From the NCBI RefSeq assembly GCF_021789315.1, contig NZ_CP084561.1:3658001-3722000 (forward strand): a stretch of DNA of 64,000 bases. Direction: 5' to 3'. The stretch is from Arthrobacter sp. FW305-BF8 (GTDB lineage Bacteria > Actinomycetota > Actinomycetes > Actinomycetales > Micrococcaceae). Positions 57,219 through 64,000 of this stretch are shown piece after piece (position 1 is the stretch's first letter; each line of letters opens with the position of its first letter). The position numbers and the translations under genes are program-made. The notes under the pieces are model-generated. The model was given only the letters and a program-made list of their open reading frames with translations, did not search any database and was not told where the DNA came from.

Positions 57219-59384
57219 ATGGAAGTCTGGCCGGGCAGCGCGTATCCACTGGGTGCGACTTTTGACGGGATGGGGACAAACTTTGCGCTCTTCAGCGAGG
57301 TGGCCACCGCCGTCGAGCTGTGTTTGATAGCCGGAGACGGCACCGAAACGCGCGTCGAACTCCTCGAAGCGGACGGGTATGTGTGGCACTGTTACCTGCC
57401 CCAGATCCAGCCCGGGCAGAAGTACGGATACCGGGTCCACGGGCCCTATGACCCCGCCAGGGGCCAGCGCTGCAACCCCAACAAGCTGCTCCTGGACCCC
57501 TATGCCAAGGCCGTCGCCGGGCAAGTGCACTGGCACCCGGCGATGTTCTCCTACAACTTCGGCGATCCCTCCTCCCGCAACAACCAGGATTCCGCGCCGC
57601 ACACCATGTTGGGCGTGGTGATCAACCCGTTCTTCGACTGGGCCGGGGACCGGCCGCCCCGGATCCCCTACCACCGCTCCGTCATCTACGAGGCACACGT
57701 CAAGGGGCTCACGGAGCTGCACCCCGAGGTGCCCAAGGAGCAGCGCGGCACTTTTGCCGGCGTCGCCCATCCTGCGGTCATTGCGCACCTACAGCGGCTG
57801 GGCGTCACGGCCATCGAGCTGATGCCGGTGCACCAGTTCGTCAATGACGGGACGTTGCAGGAGAAGGGCCTGAGCAACTACTGGGGCTACAACACCATCG
57901 GGTTTTTTGCGCCGCAGAACACGTACAGCTCGATCGGCCAGATGGGCCAGCAGGTGCAGGATTTCAAGGCGATGGTCCGCTCACTGCATCGCGCGGGCAT
58001 CGAGGTGATTCTCGACGTCGTCTATAACCACACGGCGGAAGGGAACCATCTGGGACCCACCATGAGCTTCAAGGGGATCGACAACGCCGCGTACTACCGC
58101 CTGCTGGAGAATGACAAGCAGTACTACATGGACTACACCGGCACCGGCAACACCCTCAACGTGCGGCACCCGCACTCCCTCCAGCTGCTGATGGATTCGC
58201 TCCGGTACTGGGTCACCGAGATGCACGTGGACGGGTTCCGCTTCGATCTCGCCGCCGCTTTGGCCCGGGAGTTTTACGACGTCGACCGGCTCTCCACGTT
58301 CTTTGAGCTGGTGCAGCAGGACCCGATCGTGTCGCAGGTGAAGCTGATCGCGGAGCCGTGGGACGTTGGCCCGGGCGGGTACCAGGTGGGCAACTTCCCG
58401 CCGCAGTGGACGGAGTGGAACGGCAAGTACCGCGACACCGTGCGTGACTTCTGGCGGGGCGAGCCGGCCACTCTGGGTGAGTTCGCGTCGCGGCTGACCG
58501 GCTCCGCCGACTTGTACGAGCGGTCGGGGCGGCGTCCGGTGGCGTCCATCAACTTCGTCACCGCGCACGACGGCTTCACGCTGCGTGACCTGGTGTCCTA
58601 CAACGAGAAGCACAATGAGGACAACGGCGAGGGAAACCGCGACGGCGAATCCCACAACCGCTCGTGGAACTGCGGTGTTGAGGGGCCGACGGCGGATCCG
58701 AAGGTGCTGGCGCTGCGGGCGCGGCAGCAGCGGAACTTCATTGCCACCATGCTGCTCTCGCAGGGGGTGCCGATGATCCTGCACGGCGACGAGCTCGGCC
58801 GGACGCAGCAGGGCAACAACAACGTCTACTGCCAGGACTCCAAGCTCAGCTGGGTCAACTGGGACGCCATCGACATGCCGCTCATGGACTTCACGGCAGC
58901 GGTGAACCGGCTGCGGGCCCAGCACCCTACTTTCCGGCGCAGCACCTTCTTCGACGGCCGGCCGGTCCGGCGCGGCAAGGGCGAGAAGCTGCCGGACATC
59001 GTGTGGCTGAACGAGGACGGCATGGAGATGCTCCCCGAGGACTGGGGCCGCGGGTTCGGCCGGACCATCGGTGTGTTCCTCAACGGGGACGGCATCCAGG
59101 GCCGGGACGACCGCGGCCGCCGCATCACGGATGTGAACTTCCTGCTGTACTTCAACGCGCACGACGACGACATCAAGTTCACGCTCCCGGCCGGCGAGTT
59201 TGCCGAGGCCTGGGACATGGTGATCAACACGGCCGGGACCGGAGTGGAAACGGGCCCGATCGACGCCGGCTCCGTACTGAAGGTGGCTGCGAAGTCCATG
59301 GCGGTCCTGCGCGCCCGCGACCTGACCCAGCCCCAACCCAATCTCTCCATAGCCCTCGGCCTGCAGTCCCCCGGCCCGGCGTAA
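57219..59384 (+). CDS. glgX: Glycogen debranching enzyme
   Basis: The 721-residue GH13 enzyme starts at the ATG at 57219, with GCAGGAG upstream. An N-terminal CBM48 domain (PLGATFDGMGTNFALFSEVATAVELCL, KYGYRVHGPYDPARG) precedes the barrel. Catalytic residues lie in GFRFDLAAAL (nucleophile Asp), LIAEPWDVGPGGY (acid Glu) and TAHDGFTLRDL (Asp). Metal- and substrate-binding DVVYNHTAEGN and NRSWNCGVEG are also present. It hydrolyses alpha-1,6 branches of limit-dextrin glycogen; some actinobacterial relatives act as TreX in trehalose synthesis, but no treY/treZ lies nearby. Repeat array 4 begins immediately after the stop. Confidence 0.92.
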   Translation: MEVWPGSAYPLGATFDGMGTNFALFSEVATAVELCLIAGDGTETRVELLEADGYVWHCYLPQIQPGQKYGYRVHGPYDPARGQRCNPNKLLLDPYAKAVAGQVHWHPAMFSYNFGDPSSRNNQDSAPHTMLGVVINPFFDWAGDRPPRIPYHRSVIYEAHVKGLTELHPEVPKEQRGTFAGVAHPAVIAHLQRLGVTAIELMPVHQFVNDGTLQEKGLSNYWGYNTIGFFAPQNTYSSIGQMGQQVQDFKAMVRSLHRAGIEVILDVVYNHTAEGNHLGPTMSFKGIDNAAYYRLLENDKQYYMDYTGTGNTLNVRHPHSLQLLMDSLRYWVTEMHVDGFRFDLAAALAREFYDVDRLSTFFELVQQDPIVSQVKLIAEPWDVGPGGYQVGNFPPQWTEWNGKYRDTVRDFWRGEPATLGEFASRLTGSADLYERSGRRPVASINFVTAHDGFTLRDLVSYNEKHNEDNGEGNRDGESHNRSWNCGVEGPTADPKVLALRARQQRNFIATMLLSQGVPMILHGDELGRTQQGNNNVYCQDSKLSWVNWDAIDMPLMDFTAAVNRLRAQHPTFRRSTFFDGRPVRRGKGEKLPDIVWLNEDGMEMLPEDWGRGFGRTIGVFLNGDGIQGRDDRGRRITDVNFLLYFNAHDDDIKFTLPAGEFAEAWDMVINTAGTGVETGPIDAGSVLKVAAKSMAVLRARDLTQPQPNLSIALGLQSPGPA

Positions 59385-59385
59385 T

Positions 59386-59433
59386 TCCCTTCCTCACCTT
59401 CCGCCGCCCAAACCCAAACCCTTCCTCACCTCC
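59386..59433 (+). repeat. 32-bp-period tandem repeat array 4, at the glgX 3' end
   Basis: CCTTCCTCACC occurs at 59388 and 59420, exactly 32 bp apart, with related CCGCC and AAACCC spacing in between. The orientation relative to glgX is the same as arrays 1 and 2 relative to phoX and menC. Confidence 0.65.
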
Positions 59434-59511
59434 CGCCCTGGCGCTGATACACCCGGGACCCCTTGGGCAAAATGTGGTGGTCGCGGCCTCCCCTGCGCCG
59501 GCCTAGGTCCG

Positions 59512-59557
59512 ACGCTCTCTCAGCTTTCGCCGCTTATCCCCCAACGCTTCATCGCTC
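59512..59557 (+). repeat. 32-bp-period repeat array 5
   Basis: ACGCTCTCTCAGC (59512) and ACGCTTCATCGC (59544) are 32 bp apart, with CGCC and CCCCAA segments in between as in the other arrays. It lies in the gene-free space between glgX and the SipW-type operon. From 59560 to 59688 the sequence becomes AT-rich near TGACAGTATTTATCC (about 59635), a likely promoter. Confidence 0.5.
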
Positions 59558-59688
59558 CACAGCAACCTTGACTCAATCCTGATGGAATCCTGCGCAGATC
59601 TTAGGCGTGATGGGGCAGGCAAGTGAGAGCGCTGTGACAGTATTTATCCTGTTGCAAAAAACCCGAAAGTAAATTCCTGGGGGGAACT

Positions 59689-60342
59689 ATGTCCAAAACT
59701 GAAATCGCGCCCGTAACCGCTTTGCCTTCTGCGGATAATTCCAAGAAGAGGAAGCTCAAGGCAATTCTGGCCGGCGGCTTGGTCCTCGGCATTGGTGCGG
59801 CCGTGACCCTGGCGGCGTGGAACGACTCTGAATTTGCCTTCGGGGACTTCCGTAGTGGGAAATTCAACGTCCAGAGTAGCGTGGACGGAACAACCTTCAC
59901 GGATCACTCGTCCGCAGAAGCTGCAGACAGGGCAGATCTTGATTTTTCCGCGAACTACGACAACATGAGCCCGAATGACATCGTGGCCGCTCCTTATGCA
60001 CTGCGGCTCGAGGAATCAACAACCTACCGCGGATCCCTCGAAGTTGAGAGCGTGACGGCCGGCGGACTTGCAGCTCCGCACTTGTCCTACCGCATCATCA
60101 AAGTCAACTCGTTCGCTGACTGCTCGGCTACAGCAACGGGGGCCGTTATAGCCTCGGGTCCACAGCTCGACGCACGGGCGAATGTGACGCCGGTTTTCCT
60201 TGCCAAGCCGGAAAAATTGGAGGGAAATGATAACCCCGGGGAGATCACGAACCTGTGCATTCAAGTGACGGCGGGCGACGACCTTCCCCAAGGTACGGCA
60301 GCCAACGCGACCTGGAAGTTTGTCGCCACCTCAGTTTCCTAA
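59689..60342 (+). CDS. TasA/CalY-like secreted protein with SipW-type signal
   Basis: The 217-residue protein starts at the ATG at 59689 behind GGGGGGAAC. It has a basic KKRKLKAILAGG stretch followed by a hydrophobic core (LVLGIGAAVTLAAW) and NDSEFAFGDFRSG, the hallmark of SipW-type signal peptides. The mature part is a beta-rich domain with two cysteines (FADCSATATG, NLCIQVTAG), as in TasA/CalY-type fibre and matrix proteins. It is first in a five-gene operon with its likely processing peptidase. Polymer formation is inferred only from the family. Confidence 0.8.
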   Translation: MSKTEIAPVTALPSADNSKKRKLKAILAGGLVLGIGAAVTLAAWNDSEFAFGDFRSGKFNVQSSVDGTTFTDHSSAEAADRADLDFSANYDNMSPNDIVAAPYALRLEESTTYRGSLEVESVTAGGLAAPHLSYRIIKVNSFADCSATATGAVIASGPQLDARANVTPVFLAKPEKLEGNDNPGEITNLCIQVTAGDDLPQGTAANATWKFVATSVS

Positions 60343-60344
60343 GT

Positions 60345-60965
60345 ATGGGCGGAGACGAAGTCTCGCTGCGGCACCGCACTTTCACGCGTGTACGCGCAGT
60401 CCTCGCTGGTGCCCTCGTCCTTGGCGTGGGCGCCAGCGTGACCCTTGCGTCCTGGTCCGACTCGGAGTATGCCGCCGGTACATTCACGGCCAGCACGTTC
60501 CGTCTGGAATCCAGCACTCAGGCTGCGGACTGGAGAGACAGCACCTCAGCAACGGACGCATCACTCACGGTAAACGCGACCGGATTGTCGCCTGGCGCAT
60601 CCGCCTACTCATGGCTCAACATCCGCACCACCCCCGCATCCACAGTCGGCGGAACAATTGTCCTGACCAGTTCGACGCCGGTCGGAGACTTGTCGGATGC
60701 GCTTGAGTACCGGGCCGTGATGAAAACTTCGACGTCCAGCTGTGATGCCACCGCGTTTTCCGGCGCGCCTACGTATATAGCGGGGTCGTCGGCATATTTG
60801 CCGGTGACGGCCGTGGAGGCTCCGGCAGTAGCCACGCCGATCGCTGCCGCCGGCAGCAGCCCGTTGCGCTACTGCTTCGACATTCGAATCAAGGCCGGCA
60901 CGGACAACAGCTTCCAAGGCAAGTCGGCGACGGTCACCTGGCTGTTCACTGGAACATCAAATTAG
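60345..60965 (+). CDS. Second TasA/CalY-like protein with SipW-type signal
   Basis: The 206-residue protein starts at the ATG at 60345, 2 bp after the previous stop, so translation is probably coupled. The signal is RVRAVLAGALVLGVGASVTLASW, followed by SDSEYAAGTFTASTF, in the same pattern as the first gene. The mature domain has two cysteines (TSSCDATAF, LRYCFDIR) and ends SATVTWLFTGTSN, parallel to ANATWKFVATSVS in the first protein. The two proteins are clear paralogues and could be a major and a minor subunit. Confidence 0.8.
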   Translation: MGGDEVSLRHRTFTRVRAVLAGALVLGVGASVTLASWSDSEYAAGTFTASTFRLESSTQAADWRDSTSATDASLTVNATGLSPGASAYSWLNIRTTPASTVGGTIVLTSSTPVGDLSDALEYRAVMKTSTSSCDATAFSGAPTYIAGSSAYLPVTAVEAPAVATPIAAAGSSPLRYCFDIRIKAGTDNSFQGKSATVTWLFTGTSN

Positions 60966-60978
60966 CGAGGAGGAGATC

Positions 60979-61518
60979 ATGAATAAAAGGAAAAGCGGAG
61001 CCAGCCCGGTCGGCAATGCCCTCCTAAACGTCGCCGCACTTGGCGGCACCGTTTGCATCGTCCTGGTGATCCTCGCCTTCTTCTTCCAGATCACGCTGAT
61101 CATGTTCAAGACCGGCTCCATGAGCCCGACAATTCCGGCGGGTTCGCTCGCCGTCGTCAAGAAAATCCCGGCGTCCGAGGTGCGGGTGGGAGACGTCGTC
61201 ACCATTGACAGGCCGTCGGCGCTACCGGTGACGCACCGCGTCACGTCGGTATCGCCGGGAGAAAGCGGCACCGCCAGCATCAGGATGCGCGGCGACGCCA
61301 ACCCCACTGACGATCCCCTGCCGTATGAAGTCGAGACGGTGCGCATCGTGCTGTGGTCCGTTCCGGAACTCGCCTACACCGTGAATGCCGCCAACAACCC
61401 CCTCGTCATGGGCGGAATGACTGTCGCAATGGCCGTCGTCGTAACGTGGGCTTTCTGGCCGCGGGATGAGCCTCGCCGTCGTCGGAATGAAAGCGACCGC
61501 CAGGAAGCGGCGACGTGA
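60979..61518 (+). CDS. SipW-type signal peptidase I
   Basis: The 179-residue membrane protease starts at the ATG at 60979 behind GAGGAGGAG. It has an N-terminal membrane segment (VCIVLVILAFFFQITLIMF). The catalytic serine is S47 in TGSMSPTIPAG, with the second catalytic residue His86 in ALPVTHRVTSV. GDAN follows, and a C-terminal membrane segment lies near residues 135-160. The Ser-His dyad defines the ER/archaeal type to which Bacillus SipW belongs. It should cleave the special signals of the two proteins upstream. It overlaps the next gene by 4 bp (GTGA). Confidence 0.88.
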   Translation: MNKRKSGASPVGNALLNVAALGGTVCIVLVILAFFFQITLIMFKTGSMSPTIPAGSLAVVKKIPASEVRVGDVVTIDRPSALPVTHRVTSVSPGESGTASIRMRGDANPTDDPLPYEVETVRIVLWSVPELAYTVNAANNPLVMGGMTVAMAVVVTWAFWPRDEPRRRRNESDRQEAAT

Positions 61519-61964
61519 AGCGGCAGCGTCTAGCCGTCGTCGGACTGCTGACTCTGGGGGCGGCCCTGACGGTGGCTCCCCCAGAACCGACGACGGCGGC
61601 CTGGACAGTTCCGCAACTCGCTCAAGGGACGTTCCAAGCCAGAACCGTCATGCCGCCGGTGTCGCTCGCATGCAGCGAGGGTGGCCTCCTGCAGAGTGCG
61701 ACCTTCTCGTGGACAGCGCCGGCAGATGGCTTGCCCGTCCTTGGATATGAATGGACCGTCACGCCTGAGGGGGGCTCGCCGTCTACCCCGGATACGACGA
61801 CGGCCACGAGTCAACGCATCAGTTCAGACATACTCAATGCTGGCAAAAGTACCTTTACTCTAGTCACGGTTGGACCTGGCGGCTGGAAATCTAGCGCGGT
61901 AAAAGGGACGGTCTATAGGCTGGGGCTACTTGGCCTATCCGTGTATTCGAGCTGCAGCCCATGA
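61515..61964 (+). CDS. Small secreted protein of the SipW-type operon
   Basis: The 149-residue protein starts with GTG at 61515, overlapping the peptidase stop. The N-terminus (RLAVVGLLTLGAALTVAPP) is followed by TTAAWTVPQLAQGTF, which resembles a shortened SipW-type junction. The rest looks like a fibronectin-type or Ig-like strand pattern (SATFSWTAPADGLPVLGYEWTV, FTLVTVGPGGWKS), with cysteines at about 53 and near the C-terminus. Function unknown; it may be a minor or anchoring subunit. Confidence 0.7.
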   Translation: MKRQRLAVVGLLTLGAALTVAPPEPTTAAWTVPQLAQGTFQARTVMPPVSLACSEGGLLQSATFSWTAPADGLPVLGYEWTVTPEGGSPSTPDTTTATSQRISSDILNAGKSTFTLVTVGPGGWKSSAVKGTVYRLGLLGLSVYSSCSP

Positions 61965-62653
61965 CCACCGAACCCGCCCCACCAGAACCGGACCCTACTG
62001 CCGACCCGGACCGTGAGCGCCTCAGCCGCAGGGAGAAGGCATTGCTCTTCCTGAACTCCCGCCGTCGGAGATTCTGGGCGGTTTTCACACTCATCGTCAG
62101 TTGGTTCTTGCTCGAGATCCTCTTCGATCGGTCCCCAGTTTTCCCGCTCAGCCTGGTCCCCAACCTCTTCCTCTACGGAGGCGGCGCGCTCCTTGTGGTC
62201 CTCTGGACGAACGGTGCCATCCTGAACCAACCCGCCCCTCTGCCCGTGGGCATCATGCGGAACACCGCAACGACGCGGTTCATGAACGAGGAAACGTGGG
62301 AGACAGACTTGTCTCGCACCCAGGCCCAGGACGCGTTGGTCCGGCTCTTTCAGCAGCCCGGCACCGAGGCGCGCGTCATTGGCAAGACCGTCTGGGTGCA
62401 GCTCGGCAAGGAATGGCACGCCGAGGAGTGGTGGCACCGAGACGCAGCCCCGCACATGAAACGCACGCCGCCGGTCCACTTCTTCCTCAACCCCACCGGC
62501 TCGGGGACAGCCATCACCGCCTTCAGCCAGGACCGCAGGCTTGCCGGGATGCACGACGTCGTCCGCCTCTCGGACGAGATGAGCGCCACCGCTGTGAAGC
62601 TGGCCCGGGACGCAACCGAGAGACCGGACGACGACGAGGGCCGGGAGCGGTAA
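61961..62653 (+). CDS. Membrane protein of unknown function, end of the SipW-type operon
   Basis: The 230-residue protein starts at the ATG at 61961, overlapping the previous stop (ATGA). A charged N-terminus of ~45 residues precedes two membrane segments (FWAVFTLIVSWFLLEILF, LVPNLFLYGGGALLVVLW). A cytoplasmic domain follows with WETDLSRTQAQDALVRLFQQPG and aromatic-rich WVQLGKEWHAEEWWHRD. I do not recognise the family. Coupling to the four genes above suggests it serves the same surface system. Confidence 0.7.
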   Translation: MTTEPAPPEPDPTADPDRERLSRREKALLFLNSRRRRFWAVFTLIVSWFLLEILFDRSPVFPLSLVPNLFLYGGGALLVVLWTNGAILNQPAPLPVGIMRNTATTRFMNEETWETDLSRTQAQDALVRLFQQPGTEARVIGKTVWVQLGKEWHAEEWWHRDAAPHMKRTPPVHFFLNPTGSGTAITAFSQDRRLAGMHDVVRLSDEMSATAVKLARDATERPDDDEGRER

Positions 62654-62694
62654 GCGCCCGGCCCCCACCTCCGGACGCGGCCGGAAAAGACGAA

Positions 62695-63534
62695 TTACTT
62701 GCTCAGGAACCTGTCCAGCGCGGGAAGGTCGTCGGTGTTGATGTGGTCGACGCCGGCGTCACGAAGTTCGGTCCACATCGCGTCGCGCGCAGCCCCGGCC
62801 TGGTCCGGCGTCGCCCAGAACCGCACCCGGTACCCCTGGGCATGTGCCGTCGCCACATACGCTCGCAGCTTGGCACGCTCGGCCTCCGGCATCGGCCCGA
62901 CACCCTCCCACGTAAACAACTTGGTCCAGTTGTCGCTGACCAGCGGCATCAGCGCGGCAGGCATCCCCGTCGCCAGATCCGCCGAGCGGCCGTCATAGAA
63001 ACCGAACCGCTTGGGCGCAGCCTGCATCGTCGCCAGCGGGCGGTTGCCGCTGATGACGGCGGTGACCGGGCCGGTGGAAACCTCGCCGTTGGCGTAGCGC
63101 GTCATCAGCGCAGGGTGCTCCGCCAGTTCCTTTTCCATGGCCGCATAGGTCATCTCGCCGTCGCTCTTAATATCGATCAGCAGCTGCAGGCTGCCGTCCC
63201 AGCCCGGGTACACGCTGTGGCCCTGCTGCCGTACGAGCTTGTCGAGCGGGTCCAGGTAGAGGCTTTCGAGGGTGACGCCGGCCCGCGCATCCGCGAGGTC
63301 GTGCGCCACGCGCAGCTCGCCATCCACCAGCCAGACGTCCGCCTCCACACTCGTGAACCCATGTTCCAGCGCGTCCAGCAGCGGCCGGTCGTGTTCGTAG
63401 TCGTTGTGCGCGTGCGCTGCGGCATGCGGCTCCCCCAGTACGACGGCGGCATCCGGCGCCGCGGTGGACGGGGCGGCGATTCCGGCGAGCGCCGTTAGGG
63501 CGACGAGTGCGGTGACGGTGCTTTTGAGCAGCAC
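62695..63534 (-). CDS. Secreted glycerophosphodiester phosphodiesterase/PI-PLC-like protein
   Basis: The 279-residue protein has signal peptide TALVALTALAGIAAPSTAA. The PLC-like phosphodiesterase barrel begins AHAHNDYEHDRPLLDALEHGFTSVEADVWLVDG, with catalytic His and Glu/Asp (HNDY, EADVW, VAHD). DGSLQLLIDIKSDG, RVRFWATPD and VDHINTDDLP follow. It probably cleaves glycerophosphodiesters outside the cell for phosphate or glycerol. Activity is inferred from family. Confidence 0.85.
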   Translation of the reverse strand: MLLKSTVTALVALTALAGIAAPSTAAPDAAVVLGEPHAAAHAHNDYEHDRPLLDALEHGFTSVEADVWLVDGELRVAHDLADARAGVTLESLYLDPLDKLVRQQGHSVYPGWDGSLQLLIDIKSDGEMTYAAMEKELAEHPALMTRYANGEVSTGPVTAVISGNRPLATMQAAPKRFGFYDGRSADLATGMPAALMPLVSDNWTKLFTWEGVGPMPEAERAKLRAYVATAHAQGYRVRFWATPDQAGAARDAMWTELRDAGVDHINTDDLPALDRFLSK

Positions 63535-63692
63535 AGGGTTCTCCTTCAGTGCGGTTGGGGACGCCGCCGCGTTTCGCGGATTGGGAACGTCCGACGGCGT
63601 GCCCCACCACCCTGCCCGCCCGCAGCTAACGCTTGCCCACGCTCACCTGACGCCGCGGTGAACAGGACATGTCGTGCGCCGCGGTTGGCAAC

Positions 63693-63770
63693 TGATAAGG
63701 CGTTGGGGGAAAACCGGCAGGAACTGATAAAGGGTTGGGGGGAACCGGCAGGAAGTGAGAGAGGGTCCCG
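63693..63770. repeat. 32-bp-period tandem repeat array 3, 3' of the APC-type permease gene
   Basis: CTGATAAGGCGTTGGGG (T at 63693), CTGATAAAGGGTTGGGG (63725) and GTGAGAGAGGGTCC (63756) repeat every 31-32 bp, linked by AA(A)CCGGCAGGAA. It lies just past the stop of the gene at 63776, in the same relative orientation as the other arrays. Confidence 0.75.
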
Positions 63771-63775
63771 CTGGG

Positions 63776-64000
63776 CTAGCCGACGTGGATGCCGGGGCGG
63801 CGGGCGGGGTCGGGCTCGTTTTCGCGGATGATCTCGCGGACCACGGGGGCGGTGTCGCCGCGGCCCAGGAGCAGGTAGCGCATCAGGTGGGCCAGCGGGT
63901 TGCCCTCGGCCCATTCGAAGTACGCGTGCGGCCGGACTCCGGTGGCCTCGTGCAGGGCCAGCAGGATCGCGGCGATGGCGTTGGGCGCGGCCGGGCTGTT
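63776..64000 (-). CDS. C-terminal part of a probable APC-family amino-acid permease (5' end outside window)
   Basis: The last 74 residues run to the TAG at 63776; the gene continues beyond the window edge. NAIAAILLALHEATGVRPHAYFEWAEGNP and MRYLLLGRGDTAPVVREIIRENEPDPARRPGIHVG resemble the cytoplasmic C-terminus of a group of actinobacterial APC-type permeases. No membrane segment is within the visible part, so the call rests on recall of that tail and is tentative. Confidence 0.5.
   Translation of the reverse strand, partial: NSPAAPNAIAAILLALHEATGVRPHAYFEWAEGNPLAHLMRYLLLGRGDTAPVVREIIRENEPDPARRPGIHVG

Noticed and set aside
1..64000. tRNA, rRNA or other structured RNA genes
   Set aside because: No cloverleaf with a conserved T-loop, and no rRNA-like stretch, was recognised by eye; a covariance-model search would be needed to exclude small RNAs.

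Overview
The window looks like a chromosomal segment of a high-GC Gram-positive actinobacterium, most likely Arthrobacter/Pseudarthrobacter (Micrococcaceae). The reasons are strong GC bias at third codon positions, frequent GTG/TTG starts, 4-bp translationally coupled overlaps (GTGA/ATGA/TTGA), probable leaderless promoters, menaquinone genes and a DtxR/IdeR-type iron box. The genus is inferred, not proven. No rRNA, tRNA or CRISPR was seen.

Layout. 1-885: an open frame cut by the window edge that runs without a stop into a SRPBCC gene. 1,035-16,565: sulfur assimilation, with fprA, cobA/cysG, an SsuABC/TauABC-like importer, the coupled operon sir-cysH-cysD-cysN, and a CbiX/SirB-like chelatase; a surface Ig-like repeat protein and rtcB lie among them. 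16,626-19,028: a TRIC-type channel, an unknown acidic protein, and a DUF559-type gene bracketed by two MITE-like elements. 19,097-34,534: menaquinone genes (polyprenyl diphosphate synthase, geranylgeranyl reductase-like, menG, menF, menD, menC), interrupted by a polar amino-acid ABC importer, a frameshifted DUF559-type pseudogene, an IS3-family element and phoX. 34,573-40,398: two two-component systems diverging from one control region; one regulator is a SARP-REC-LuxR fusion. 40,500-49,135: envelope and small proteins, including two separated pairs of a secreted low-complexity protein plus a small protein with a GHPEQ motif, a PAP2 phosphatase, a coupled methyltransferase-aminotransferase pair and a serine hydrolase. 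49,144-55,732: a peptide/metallophore-type ABC importer with a fused double ATPase and an MFS protein, preceded by an iron box. 55,793-59,384: another MFS protein and glgX. 59,689-62,653: a five-gene operon around a SipW-type signal peptidase. 62,695-64,000: a secreted GDPD-like phosphodiesterase and the 3' end of an APC-type permease gene.

How the genes fit together. Sulfonate or sulfate sulfur is imported, activated by CysDN, reduced by CysH (APS type) and then by Sir. FprA could supply electrons to Sir through ferredoxin, and CobA plus the chelatase supply siroheme. The cobA, ssuA-like and sir start regions share one gap-free 45-bp upstream block and the same leaderless promoter spacing, which points to one sulfur regulator.

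The most unusual non-coding feature is a dispersed 32-bp-period tandem repeat found just 3' of phoX, menC, glgX and the APC permease gene. In one array an IS3 element is inserted; removing it with one 3-bp target copy restores the exact 32-bp spacing. Other mobile-looking repeats have entered coding sequence, building the N-terminus of CysH and part of an ABC permease.
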